Part shown: positions 12,205-23,361 of the stretch, one piece after another
Position numbering within the stretch: the stretch's first letter is position 1
How the letters are laid out: each line of letters opens with the position of its first letter
NCBI GenBank assembly: GCA_964059195.1
Contig: CAXKWD010000009.1
Span: forward strand, 87,021,432 to 87,085,431
From: Ectobius pallidus
Lineage: Eukaryota > Arthropoda > Insecta > Blattodea > Ectobiidae
DNA: 64,000 nt
Direction of reading: 5' to 3'
Notes under the pieces: generated by a model
What the model was told of the DNA's origin: nothing
The model's input: the letters and a program-made list of their open reading frames with translations, nothing else
Database searches by the model: none
Translations under genes and position numbers: made by a program

Positions 12205-12340
12205 GAAAAAAAGACCTCAGATTAGAGTTCCCTAGCCTCCACCCCCAAAAATTCCCGCATGGTAAGTTTCGGCCAAATTATTCAATGTTTTCCCATTTAG
12301 GTTTACATTCATGATCCCTTTCTGTCCACCTCTGTAAGAA
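12205..12340 (-). repeat. Helitron-like fragment
   Basis: The minus strand reads through the same landmarks as the units at 1-651 and 14202-14845: gggatcatgaatgtaaacc, cctaaatgggaaaacattg, and a terminal part with gaactctaatctgaggtc. Confidence 0.5.
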
Positions 12341-12564
12341 AAATACATAAAATATCTTTGCGAGTCGTAAACAAATGAATAAAGTAAAGCGGAAAACAAA
12401 ATAGACGCGATCGAGAAATTTGATGTGTTATATGCATATTGCAAAAATTCGATTTCAGCGATGTTTTTTTTAATCAAGACCACCTTCAATTAATTTCACA
12501 ATTTATTGTATATGGTCTTGTTAATAGGTGGCGTTGAAGCTACACGGAAACATAAGCTCAAATA

Positions 12565-12821
12565 TATCTAGAGTGATAGGGAAAATGCGAATAAGTCAAA
12601 ATACCAAAGTTTTAGGAGAAACAAATAAATTATTTTCACAGCATTTTTAGAATATTTAGATCAGTCCACCCAGATATTTTTACATAATATAAGATACTGT
12701 GTAAAAATATCTGGTGGACTGAACTAAATAGTGTAACAATGCTGTGGAAATAAATTGTTTTTTTGTCATTCCTGAAACTTTGTAATTTGACTTATTCGCC
12801 TTTTCCCCACCACTCTAGATA
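12565..12821. mobile_element. Hairpin-type MITE, about 250 bp
   Basis: The two halves are largely reverse complements. The ends read atatctagagtg and cactctagatat, with gcgaataagtcaaa facing tttgacttattcgc, and the centre pairs agatatttttacataatat with gtgtaaaaatatct. No coding is present. The superfamily is not clear, and a TA- or ATA-type target is possible. Confidence 0.6.
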
Positions 12822-13325
12822 TTATACGTAGATTATCTTATTTGCGGACAGAGGGAGCCAGAGGAAGGCACTGTTACAAAAACATATTTTACTTCTCCTC
12901 TATATTAGTAAAGTATTCAGAACGTGTCGTTAATAATTAATACATATCACCTAGACTTTACATCCGAAAATCATACCTTTTCTTTCCTCCCCCAACCCCA
13001 ATTCAAAGGGCTTATGCAAAAATATATATATAAGGGATGGAAAAACTCCGGGTTAACACTGTAAGTGTGAACGCTGTCACTTCTTCTGTTTGTAAAACCA
13101 TATTCCCATCGGATTTTATGCTGATAACTACGACATAACGCAGAGTACAGTGTGTCTAGACTTTTGTAACCTACTTTCCCAACACATTACGCTAATCAGA
13201 ATAATACTTTAACCTCACGAACACAATGGAGTCGCCGTTACGTAATCTGTTTAAAGCCGATGTGAAGAGACAACTTGAACTGCTAGCGCGATGACGAGTA
13301 TCTGCTGACTTTTTATCCTAATCAC

Positions 13326-13919
13326 TAGGGCAAGGCATTTAATGACCATAAAACAGTGAAAAAATGCAAAATAAAAAATGCATTTATGACCTAAAAATAG
13401 TGAAAAAATGACCTGAAATCTTAAAATAATGACCAATAAATTTACCAATATTACTTATAATTAGTTTTTTCTTAAGTAATGAATTGCTAAATACAGTTTA
13501 TGACGATGCTTTACATATGAATTTACAATAAATACACACTTATTTTGTTACTAAAGAAATCAGTAAATTTATACTACAATTCTTGGACACCCTTAGCGAA
13601 AAATAAATTATTTCTGAACTGGCATGCCCATCAATTGCCCCTAGCAAATATCTGCCATTTAAAAAAAAAATCTATTGCTAAAATGCCAAAAATTACCTAA
13701 AATGCTGAAAATGACCTAAAAATGCCAAAAATGACCTAAAAATTGCCAAAAAATGACCTAACACTTGAAGAATGACGAAAAATGCAAAATAAAGCAAAAA
13801 ATGCAAAAACAAATTGCCCTTATTTAATTAATTATTTAATGATATAAATTTATATATATTCGAGCTATCTTTTAACCTTCAAATAAAAAAGATGCAAAAT
13901 CATCAAATGCCTTGCCCTA
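13326..13919. mobile_element. hAT-like non-autonomous element, 594 bp, perfect TSD
   Basis: The ends are inverted repeats: the left starts tagggcaaggcattta and the right reads aaatgccttgccctа in mirror form. A perfect 8-bp direct repeat, ctaatcac, flanks both sides (13318-13325 and 13920-13927). The interior is a dense run of aaaatgacct and atgccaaaa motifs. No transposase is seen. This is among the cleanest insertions in the window. Confidence 0.8.
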
Positions 13920-14023
13920 CTAATCACTGTGTATTTATTTTTACTTTCTTTGCAAATACCATCTACTATTGCAGTGAAGTCGTAGTAATTTTTAACAGTC
14001 GAATCCCTACAACAGTCAACTAA

Positions 14024-14201
14024 TCTATAATAGTAAAAGGAAGTGTTTGTCTTTTTGTCTGTCTTCCTGTCTGTTTGTCTGAGCGCGATGCCCAACGAAA
14101 TCTACTGTACGCAGAGATCTCAAATTTTAAACGTAGATGGACTGAAGGGTGGGTGCACCTCGAACCCGGATTTTTTATTTTCGCTTTCGTACACCTGCTA
14201 G
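14024..14201 (+). mobile_element. Helitron-like short unit A (TC...CTAG), 178 bp
   Basis: It starts TCTATAATAG after an A and ends CTAG (14198-14201) before a T, matching the A^T insertion rule and termini of Helitrons. The interior has a gtttgtctgtctt-type run, gcgcgatgc, agatctcaaa and gtagatggactgaa. It has no coding capacity. The next unit begins directly after it. Confidence 0.55.
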
Positions 14202-14845
14202 TCTATATAATAAGTGTTTGTCTGTCTGACTGTCTGTGCGCGATGCTCAGCCAAATCTACTACACGCAGAGATCTGAAAATGATAACATAGATGGACTGA
14301 AAGGTGACTGAATGCAACTCGAAGCCGAATTTTTAATTTTCGTTTTCTTTCGCTATCGAAGCATCAATTTTTTGCTGTTACATTTCAATTATTGTGAATT
14401 TAATTGCAGGTGGCCTTGATTTTTTTGTCATAAGAACTTTAAAATAAAAGCATCGCTAATTTTTCAACATAACGCATGGAAATGTCGATAGTTTCGATTT
14501 AGTACGCCCGCTCTGATGGACACATTTGTTTATAATGTTATAGGTTGCAGATATATCATTTTATTACATAGGTGGACGAAAGGGGGATAATGACTGTATG
14601 CCTAAATAGGAAAATACTGAACGATTTGAACGGAACTCACTGTGAAGGTTTCTTTGGGGGAGGGGGGCAAGGCACTAGAATCTTAAGTGTTTTTCCCCAG
14701 ACGGCGCTTTCTAATCGTTGAATGCATTCCAAAGCCGGATCTTTTGTTGTTTAATTATAATTATTAATGCTTAGTTTATGAATAATTGGCGTATGCTATT
14801 AAATATAGTGTTTTAATTACTTTGCTCTTAATTTTTAAGGTTTGA
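14202..14845 (+). mobile_element. Helitron-like unit B, tandem to unit A
   Basis: It starts TCTATATAATAAG immediately after the CTAG of unit A and repeats the same order of words (gtctgtctgactgtctg, gcgcgatgc, gagatctgaaa, tagatggactgaa). From about 14570 it continues into sequence matching the body of the element at 1-651 (gaacggaactcactgtg, cttaatttttaa). Its 3' end is not clear and appears decayed before the LINE at 14955. Confidence 0.5.
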
Positions 14846-15106
14846 ATTCATGGTTCCTATAGTACCTATCGTACTAAAAGAAGTAAAACCCAATTCGAGG
14901 GGACAAAAATATTTAAAGTTTTCTCAGCGCATAATATGATACGGTATGCTCAAGGGGTAAGAATGGGGTAAGAAATTACTCCTAAAGGCGGAAGAACCAA
15001 CACTGGCCAACGGCATAGGATGCAGAAGGCAACGGGAAACCACTGCATTAAAGACCCTATGGGTATCCTGAGGATATGCAATTATTCAGTTTGATATGAT
15101 ATTGAA

Positions 15107-18100
15107 ATGATGGCCTTCTCCTGGGTAAAATATTCCGGAGATAAAATAGCCCCCCGTTCGGATCTCCGGGGAAGGGCTACACAGAAGAAGGTTAATGTAA
15201 CTGTAAATAATATAAATATTAATAATAAGATTAAACATAAAAATCAGATTTTACGAGTTGGAACATGGAATGTCAGAAGTTTGAATAAAGCTGGAAAATT
15301 AGAAAATTTAAAGAGAGAAATGGACAGATTGAAATTAGACGTAGTTGGAATAAGTGAAGTCAAATGGAAAGAAGAACAAGATTTTTGGTCAGGAAACTAC
15401 AGAGTCGTCAATTCAGCATCAGTAAATGGAATAACAGGAGTGGGGATTGTAATGAATAAGAAGATAGGAAACAGAATAAACTACTATGTACAGCACAGTG
15501 ACAGGATAATCTTAATTAATGTAGATACAAAGCCAGTTCCAACCACAATAGTACAAGTATATATGCCAACTTCCCAAGCAGATGAAGAAGATGTTGAAGA
15601 AATATATGAAGAAATACAAGAACTAATTAAATTCACAAGAGGAGATGACAACCTTATAATTATGGGTGACTGGAATGCCATAGTAGGGGAAAGAAAAGAA
15701 GGAAATATAGTAGGTGCATATGGACTTGGTGAAAGAAATGAGAGAGGGACTAGATTAATCGAATTCTGTGAGAGAAATAACCTCATTATAGCCAACACAC
15801 TGTTTGAAAATCATAAAAGAAGAAAATATACATGGGTTAAACCAGGAGATACTGGAAGATATCAAATAGATTTTATAATAACCAAACAAAGATTCCGCAA
15901 TCAGATTTTAGATTGCAAATCATATCCAGGTGCGGATATTGACTCAGACCACAATTTGGTAATGCTGAACTGTAGGATGAAGCTGAAGAATCTTAAGAAA
16001 AACAAAGTTATTGAAAGATGGAAGATAGATAAACTGAAAGAGGAGGATGTAAAATTAAAATTTGAAGATATTATTGAAAACAAATTAAAAACAAACACAG
16101 AAGGAGACTCAGCAGAAGATGAATGGGCAGTTTTAAAAAATGAAATAATTAACGCTGCAGAAGAAACACTGGGTGTGATGAAAACAATTGGAAGAAAACC
16201 ATGGATGACAGAAGATATTCTCAATTTAATGGATGAAAGAAGGAAGTTTAAAAATGATAGCACAGAGGAAGGAATACGAAAATACAAACAACTAAGAAAT
16301 GAAATAAATAGGAAATGCAAGAAGGAAAAAGAAAATTGGCTGCGACAGAGATGTGAGGAAGTAGAAGAAAAAATGATCTCAGGCAATATTGATGTAGAAT
16401 ACAGAAAAATACGGCAAAATTTTGGAGAAATGAGAAAGAAGTGCAAGATCCTCAGAAACACGACAGGGGAACTCATTTTAACAAAAGAAGAAAGAGCTGA
16501 CCGATGGCAAGAATATATAGAAGGTTTATACAGAGGAGAGGACCTAAAGGACACCGCTCTGGAAGAAGAAAAAGATCTGGAAGATGATAAAGGTGACCCA
16601 ATATTAAGATCAGAATTTGATAGAGCTTTAAAAGACTTAAACTCGAACAAGGCAATGGGAATAGACAAAATTCCATCAGAACTGCTTCAATCTTTAGGGC
16701 AAACAGGAACTGAAAGCTTGTTCAGAATTATTTCCAAGATATATGATAAAGGCGAGATGCCTCAGGACTTCCAGAAGAGTATCATTTTCACAATTCCCAA
16801 GAAAGCAGGAGCAGAAAAATGCGAAAACTATCGTACAATAAGTCTCACAACACATGCTTCAAAACTACTAACTAGAATCATTTACAGGAGAATAGAGAAA
16901 AAAGTGGAGGAAATCCTTGAGGAAGACCAGTTTGGGTTCAGGAAAGCCAAGGGTACAAGAGAGGCAATTATATCACTGCGACTTATTGTGGAAGGAAGAA
17001 TGAAGAAAAGCAAAGACACTTACATGGCTTTTGTTGACTTGGAAAAAGCCTTCGACAATGTGAATTGGAATAAGATGTTTACAATTATGAGAAAGACAGG
17101 TCTTAAATATAAGGATAGAAGAGTCATTCACAACCTATATCAGAATCAGACAGCTGGAATAAAGGTGGAAGGTGAAGAAAGGGTTGCAAGAATTAAGAAA
17201 GGAGTGAGACAGGGATGTAGTCTGTCTCCCCTTCTGTTTAATTTATATGTTGAGGAAGCACTGAAGGAATTAAAGGAAATGTTTGAATCAGGAATAAAAA
17301 TTCATGGAGAAAAAGTAAAAATGCTGAGATTTGCTGATGATATTGTTCTGCTAACTGAAGATGAGGAAGACCTAAGTGAATTATTGAATGGTATGAATTG
17401 ACTGTTAGAAAATAATTTTAGACTGAAAATTAATAAAAACAAAACAAAAGTGATGAGATGCAGCAAGAATGTCATAAGCAACATGAAGAACATTAAACTC
17501 GGAAATGACAAAATACAGGAGGTGAATGAATTCTGCTACTTGGGGAGCAAAATTACTAAAGATGGACGAAGCAAAGATGATGTGAAAAGCAGGATATTAC
17601 AAGCTAAAAGGGCTTTCTTTAACAAGAAAAGTCTATTGGTGTCAAATATTGACCTAAAAGTCAGAAAAAAATGTCTAAAGTTATATGTTTGGAGCATAGC
17701 ACTCTATGGCAGTGAGACGTGGACTTTAGGAAAAAGTGAAAGGCATAAAATAGAAGCTTTTGAAATGTGGTGCTATAGACGAATGTTGAAAATCAGGTGG
17801 ACTGACAGAATATCTAACGAAGAGGTCTTAGAAAGAATAGAGGAGCAAAGAAGTCTATGGACGACACTCAATGTTGAAAATCAGGTGGACTGACAGAATA
17901 TCTAACGAAGAGGTCTTAGAAAGAATAGAGGAGCAAAGAAGTCTATGGACGACACTCATTAGAAGAAGGGCCAGACTAGTGGGGCATATTATGAGGCATT
18001 CAGGCTTGGTCAACACTATATTAGAAGGAACAATAGAGGGGAAAAACTGTAAGGGAAGACCACTATTAGAATATGCAAAACAGATTATTGGCGATTTTGG

Positions 18101-18176
18101 ATGTAAAAAATATGTAGACATGAAGAGACTGGCTCAAGATAGGAAGAACTGGAGAATTGCATCAAACCAGTTGTAA
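15107..18176 (+). pseudogene. Endonuclease-reverse transcriptase of RTE-type LINE, disrupted
   Basis: The frame opens at ATGATG (15107) and reads 764 codons to a TGA at 17399-17401, then continues in the same frame through 17450-17870. Endonuclease domain, residues about 50-290: GTWNVRSLN near residue 52, ISEVKWK, GDWNAIVG, and the catalytic SDH near residue 280. Reverse transcriptase, residues about 490-760 and beyond: an NYRTISL segment, DQFGFRKAKGTREAI, the FVDLEKAFDNV block, GVRQGCSLSPLLFNLY, and the catalytic FADD at about residue 742. After the stop come NEFCYLGSKIT and LYGSETWTL, the usual thumb/C-terminal region. An 88-bp direct duplication (17783-17870, copied at 17871-17958) shifts the frame; the tail then reads on to a stop at 18174-18176. 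Without these two lesions the protein would be about 990 residues, normal for the group. It is not functional as written. Confidence 0.85.
17783..17958 (+). repeat. Exact 88-bp tandem duplication inside the LINE
   Basis: The segment starting atgttgaaaatcaggtgg and ending gacgacactca is present twice in a row (17783-17870 and 17871-17958) with no differences that I can see. Because 88 is not a multiple of three, it breaks the reading frame. Confidence 0.9.
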
Positions 18177-18209
18177 AACTGATGACTACAGAGAGAGAGA
18201 TGCTCAAGA

Positions 18210-19060
18210 ATGGACAACTATGTCCTATAAATGTCTTTAAACGTTTCAAATAAATACCCTGCAAATAAACTTTGATGAGTTGAAACACACTACAAGGGAT
18301 AAAAGAATAATAATAATTATAACAACAATAATAATTATTATCATTACTTTTAAAAATATTTTACCACTGAAATTGCCTTTAAAATTGGCAATACAAGCAT
18401 GATGATTGAATTAGGCGCTGTAAAATTTAAGACTTTGAATTAAATTAATCGTGAAACGCATAATACAGAATTATTTAGATCTAGATACTCAGGAATACAT
18501 AACATTTTATTTAAGATCCCTTAACACAAAGGATGTTAGGACAAAATATTTTGAAATATAAGACTTGCGTTATCGAATACAGGAATGCATCGTAAGTTAT
18601 TTCTCGTTGCTCTAAGTTACTTAAGGAATATTCCTAGGCTGTGAATGCAGATACTTTATATCGTAAATTGAAATCTGTGAGAGTTCGAAGTTCACATTGC
18701 ATGCCAGTACGACAGACACCAGATAACTTGCCACTAAACGCATCTATAAGTGGGCCATCTCAGATAATGTTTCTCTGTGCCATTTCAGCAGACAATAAAG
18801 TAATGTACCGGTACTCAAGATTTCAGTTTCTCTCAATAATATCTCACAAGACTGAGTATTGAGTATTTTATTAAATTTATTAGTAAAATAATTCGGTCTC
18901 GTCGGGTACTGGTGGTATATTACAGAAAAAGTTTCCTATCATGAATTAGACTGTAAACTTTTTTTAGGAGAAGATGGTTTAAAATTCCATGACAACAGAA
19001 AGATTACACAAAAATAACAATAAAAGAAAGATTTCTAAAAATCCATATAATAGCCAAAAC
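18210..19060. other. No recognised gene
   Basis: AT-rich sequence with a short (aat/ata) tract near 18308-18345. No domain-bearing frame was recognised. Confidence 0.4.
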
Positions 19061-19064
19061 CCAC

Positions 19065-19225
19065 TGACTCACTGATCACAGTTTCTCAAAAAACCATGCA
19101 GCCTAGGAACGTGAAACTTGGTACACATATTGCTCATAGGCTCTAGAGGCGCACTAAGAAAGGATTTCAAAATCTTTGGCTTCTAAGGGCCTCTAAGGGC
19201 CTCTAAGGGCCAAAATAGGGTTGTA
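19065..19225 (+). repeat. Repeat related to the 140-bp tandem family
   Basis: It contains the order ataatagcc, cactgactcactgatca, gaaacttggtacacatat seen in the family at 25797-26796 and 29237-29950, followed by three tandem copies of a 10-bp word (ggcctctaag). It may be a divergent terminus of the same mobile family. Confidence 0.4.
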
Positions 19226-19508
19226 AAGTTATGAAATTCACCAAAAGGAATTCATACTGCATGTATATAATCCCCATGACAACATTATTTTTTTAAACTA
19301 CACAGGTGGCTTGGCATGACACTGCGATTTCATGTAAACCTAATAGATATAATATTATGAGAAAGGTTATCAATAGAATTCCTGTAAATGATTATCAACT
19401 ATTTTTTGACATGAAGTAAATTTAGAAGGTCCTGGGTTCTAATTCTTAAGAGTTGAACTCTTTTCTTATAGTTAGCCTAGGACTGCATTGCAAAAGATAG
19501 TAAGTAAA

Positions 19509-19640
19509 GTGTTCCCTATTACAGGCCATGGGGGCCCAGAGGGTTCCAAGAAGTTGAGGCTCCTGGATTTTTAGACAATCGGGACATGAAGGTGGTAAGG
19601 TTGTCAGCGTTACGCACCGGCCGCCTTTACCCCCAGGTAG
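19509..19640 (-). mobile_element. SINE family A, 3' body fragment
   Basis: On the minus strand it reads the body of the SINE at 9668-9975: ctgggggtaaaggc, ctgacaaccttaccaccttc, aggagcctcaacttcttgga. The tRNA-like head is absent. Confidence 0.65.
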
Positions 19641-19704
19641 TTCACACAATATCAATAGACATAATTTCCTGATTAATTTCTATTTACCTTATTATCTATC
19701 TATC

Positions 19705-20160
19705 TTTACCTTAGTTTTTACCCCTCCCTTTTGGGGTCATTTAAGCGACCCACGTTGCCCGGGCTTTACAGGGCCGCGACCTGTCGGGAGAGGGATTATC
19801 TATGGATCACATACATACTTTCTTGACCAGACAAGGACATGGAGGGCCTCCCGGATGAGTGATCAGCCAAATGCCGGGGCCACCTCCGAGACAATACAAA
19901 CATATAGGACGAGATACATCATTCACATACTCACTCTGAACAAGGCGAGGATGGAATGATGATGATAATGGCTGCCAGATGATATCCGGAGACCACTAGG
20001 GCCTAAAGTTGCCAGAGCCTAAAGTTACCAGACATTTGTCTCACAGGTGAGGAAAAATTCCGGAAAAAACTCTACCTAGGTAACTTGTCCCGACCAGTAT
20101 TCGAATCGGAGTCCGCTGCATGAGATGAGCGAACGCATGCCCTATGCCCAGCTATTTACT
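19705..20160 (-). mobile_element. tRNA-derived SINE (family B), long body
   Basis: The minus-strand head has a tRNA-like segment with a B-box-like word (gattcgaatac), followed by a body with gccccggcatttggctgatc and, at the far end, gggcaacgtgggtcgcttaa. The latter is shared with 37655-37700. About 450 bp in total, no coding. Confidence 0.55.
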
Positions 20161-20539
20161 GTATGTTTGCCAAAATTGAAACAGAACGATTAATTTTTTT
20201 TACATAATCGGAGTAAACTACGGGTGAAGAAGTATGTGGAATATAAATGCGTCCACCGTGTTGGCTGGATGGCTGACGATTTATAGAAGTACATCTAATC
20301 GACTTTAAATTGTGTTCACTTAACCTATATATACATAAATCTAACAATGCGAAGCATTGATGGGTTAGCTAGTTAATACTATAAAAACATAGCTTGAAGT
20401 ATTTATTTCATAAGCATTTAAAACAAAAGAACTAGCTCTATATATTATTCTAAGTAATTTTCTGCCACAATGTCATTCCTAGTGAAATCACAATTAAGTA
20501 AGGTGACTACAATTTTCTTTCTTTTTATTCTTTTCATGC

Positions 20540-20635
20540 CCCTTAGGCTAGGTTCACCTATTTAATCAGCTAAAACTCTTTAATGTATCCACCCAAATAG
20601 AAAAGGCATTTTGCCTAACTTCCGGGCTCTACTGA
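20540..20635. repeat. Isolated hAT-type terminus
   Basis: The reverse complement reads tagagcccggaagttaggc, then a run like tttgggtggatacattaaa, closely matching the left end at 32574-32640. No partner end with a matching 8-bp duplication was found. Confidence 0.4.
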
Positions 20636-21524
20636 TGACAGACACACACACACAGACCTATACACAGACATGTTTCTGAAAATGTATTCATATTGAAAAC
20701 TTAACATCGAATGCTAGGGTCGAACACAACCTAGAGTACCTACGGTACGGATAAAGAAAGTAATAAAAATTAAAATAAATCAAGAACCGAAAAAATTTCT
20801 GTAAACATATGACGTCAGGTAATTCTTTATTATGCTACCTTTCTCGATACTCTGTTTGTTTTTTATATCATTCTTTATTATATGCTACCATTCTCGATAC
20901 CTTTCTTTATTTCTATCCTTTCTATTTTTCCCCATCGATTGGTTGGACTATTTTTTTGTTCCTTCTGGCTTGTCGAATTTTTGCAACTTTCTTTTGGTGC
21001 TTGTTTCTGCAGCTCTACCCACGCACTGCATTTAAAACACACACGCCATTGAATTTATATGCTATGTCATCATCACCATACAATAAGAGTACAGTAGTCG
21101 CAAATTGTTTTGATGTTTGTTACGGTTGTTGAAAACTCAGTAACTAATATTAAAGCTATAAATGCATAAATAATATTATCTAATACACCTTAATCAAGAT
21201 TTTAATATTATCTCAATTGACTGTACACTTATCTTTAAGTAACTAATGATTTTTAATAATTTCGTTACAAAATTATACTGGATTATGCAACCAGTGATTT
21301 CTACTTTACGGTTAAGCTGGTAGATGGCACTAACTGACGGCAACAATTTCCACGTGCTGTAAGATTTCATTCCGTGGTTTAGTAGCCGTATCGAAATTAA
21401 TGCCTCTTTCTGCAATCGCCATTCGATGTATCAGAGAAGGATATATTATAACTGGAGAAAGTTGCGCCGTACGGACAGATGAGATGCCAATAGTACTTCC
21501 CGAACAGTAATACGCACACCCATG

Positions 21525-21710
21525 GGCAGTGGCGTAGCCAGAAAATAATTTCGGGGAGGGTCGAAAGTGGAACACCCCCCCCCCCCAAGAAAGGGAGGTT
21601 TGTCGCTCATCCCCGGAAAATTTTTAAATATGGAACTAATGAAAATAACATTTTACGCCATTTTAGAACTGCCAAACTAGTTAGCAAATTTGTTGACCCA
21701 AGGAAAAAAT
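21525..21710. repeat. Truncated hAT-like element (ggcgtagcc type)
   Basis: It starts cagtggcgtagccagaaaa and continues like the complete element at 47356-47788 (taatttcggggagggtcg, then a sequence like ctagttagcaaatttgtt). The right terminus is missing. Confidence 0.5.
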
Positions 21711-22244
21711 GGCGAGATATGAGATCTCAGCGTCCCCTCGAACATTTTTATTGCATCACACAGAATATCTTACACAGAATATTGTACGAACTAATCAATG
21801 ACTTTCAACGGAATAATTTGTTCCTCTTAGTTACCCAACTACGGAACGAATGTCTAGTGCAGCATTATGAAAACATTTTTTCATGAGCAGTGATGGCAAT
21901 GAATAATTAAATTCCCCAATTACAAAGTTGCTGAGTTTATGTAAATTCACATCGGGATAAGGATGACAAAATTGGACTGGAACTAATAGACCAAGAGCCA
22001 ACGACCAAAAAAGTCACACCATTTGCATAAAATAGTAACACATGAGATCGTATTGAACTTAAGACTTCTTGAGATGTCCTAAGAATAGCAACTGAATCAA
22101 AACTATGCAAATATTAAGACTAGAGCCTACCTTTTCGTGTTTTCGATGACGTCTGCCAACATTACAGCTTATTGTCCAATACTCTAGGCTGGAATATATT
22201 AAGAACAGAGGAAATTATGTGAGTATATCACATCAGATTTTTAC

Positions 22245-22945
22245 TTCCTCTGCCTGTAGCGCAGCATTGTGCTCGATCCCCAAATTCGAAGTAGAGTTTT
22301 TAAACATAAATACACGTTTTGAGGTTCCCTGAATCCAAGAATACTATTTGCAGAAACGTGCATGTGTATGTGTGTCCGTGAACAATTAATAGATGAGTTC
22401 TAGAAATAAAAAAAAAAAAAAACATAAAACTTTGATTTTTGGCTAGATACCTTCTGGGAATGTGATACGAAAATTGGCGACGACATTCTTTTGTTTTTAA
22501 GAGACATTAAATGAAGAGATTTCGTTTTTCGCTATTTTATCAAAAACTGCTCACACGATTTCGTTTAAATGTACATAACTAGCATTTTTATACTTTTTTT
22601 CAGTCACCGGCAGTTCGTAGAAACTCAGTCTTGCCTGGCGAACAATAAAGTCTTGCATCAGGTTGAAACAACTAAATATTATGCATTCTTTGCCATTCAA
22701 CTTCTTATTTTATATCAGAATGTGAAGTGAGAAAGATGTACTGGCCATGCATAGGGTAAAGAAAGTTACGTGAGTGCATTAATCAGATTTTATTTGAGTT
22801 ATGGATCCTTCGGGGATGCGATACGGTAACGACTTCCTCTTCGTTTTTACTGCCAATTTACATGAAGAGAATGGCATACTAGAGGCAAATTTTTATTGGG
22901 GCAGAGGAAGTTGTGTGTGTGTTTATAATCAGATTTCTATAGTGT
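22245..22945 (+). repeat. Dispersed repeat, partner of 42190-42720
   Basis: Shared words in opposite orientation at the two sites include gcctggcgaacaataaag/caccaggcaagactg, gggtaaagaaagttacgtg and ccttcggggatgcgatac. Within this copy the motif acttcctctgc recurs, suggesting internal duplication. The first part resembles 10725-10860. No coding seen. Confidence 0.5.
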
Positions 22946-22971
22946 TCGTGTGAACTAACCTTAATATTTTG

Positions 22972-23058
22972 ATGATTTATGTATAGCGTAGAGCTTTATC
23001 ACTGGTACTCACTACCAGTGAGTACCAGTGATAAAGCTCTACGCTATACATAAATCAT
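22972..23058. repeat. Perfect 87-bp palindrome
   Basis: Arms 22972-23013 and 23017-23058 are exact reverse complements around a 3-nt loop (acc). The arm begins atgatttatgtatagcgtag. It could be a hairpin element or a fold-back made during replication or library preparation. Confidence 0.9.
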
Positions 23059-23361
23059 TAAGATTATCGCTACAGAATGGACAAAACTCAAGAACTTAAT
23101 ATTTTAGTAAGTAAAATTCTAGGTAACTAAATTCTAGACAACTAAATTCTAGATAAGTAAATACTAGAGACAAACTAAGTTCATACTGGTAATCCAAAAT
23201 TATAATTAAATATAATGATTACTTTCTTCCACTTCCAGGAAACTTGAGCACGTTTTTACAGTGTTATCTCGAGTTCGTTATTTTCACAATAGCTCGACTT
23301 TCTCTGTACTACTTATAAAATATAGGTCCTCGGCAAATTGGATGAAAGCTACTCTTGGGTA

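Larger units (their letters stand above)
14955..18199 (+). mobile_element. RTE-type non-LTR retrotransposon, nearly full length
   Basis: The 9-bp word atgctcaag directly precedes the element (14946-14954) and follows it (18200-18208), giving a likely target duplication. About 150 bp of leader (with gcaacgggaaaccactgc) precede one long open frame encoding an apurinic-type endonuclease followed by reverse transcriptase. The 3' end is a short untranslated piece closing in a (ga)n tail, typical of RTE-like elements that end in simple repeats and not poly(A). Coding damage is limited to one in-frame stop and one tandem duplication, so insertion was probably fairly recent. Confidence 0.85.

Noticed and set aside
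15901..16668. 255-codon minus-strand open frame
   Set aside because: It is the antisense shadow of the LINE endonuclease-reverse transcriptase frame and consists of serine/phenylalanine-rich low-complexity peptide.
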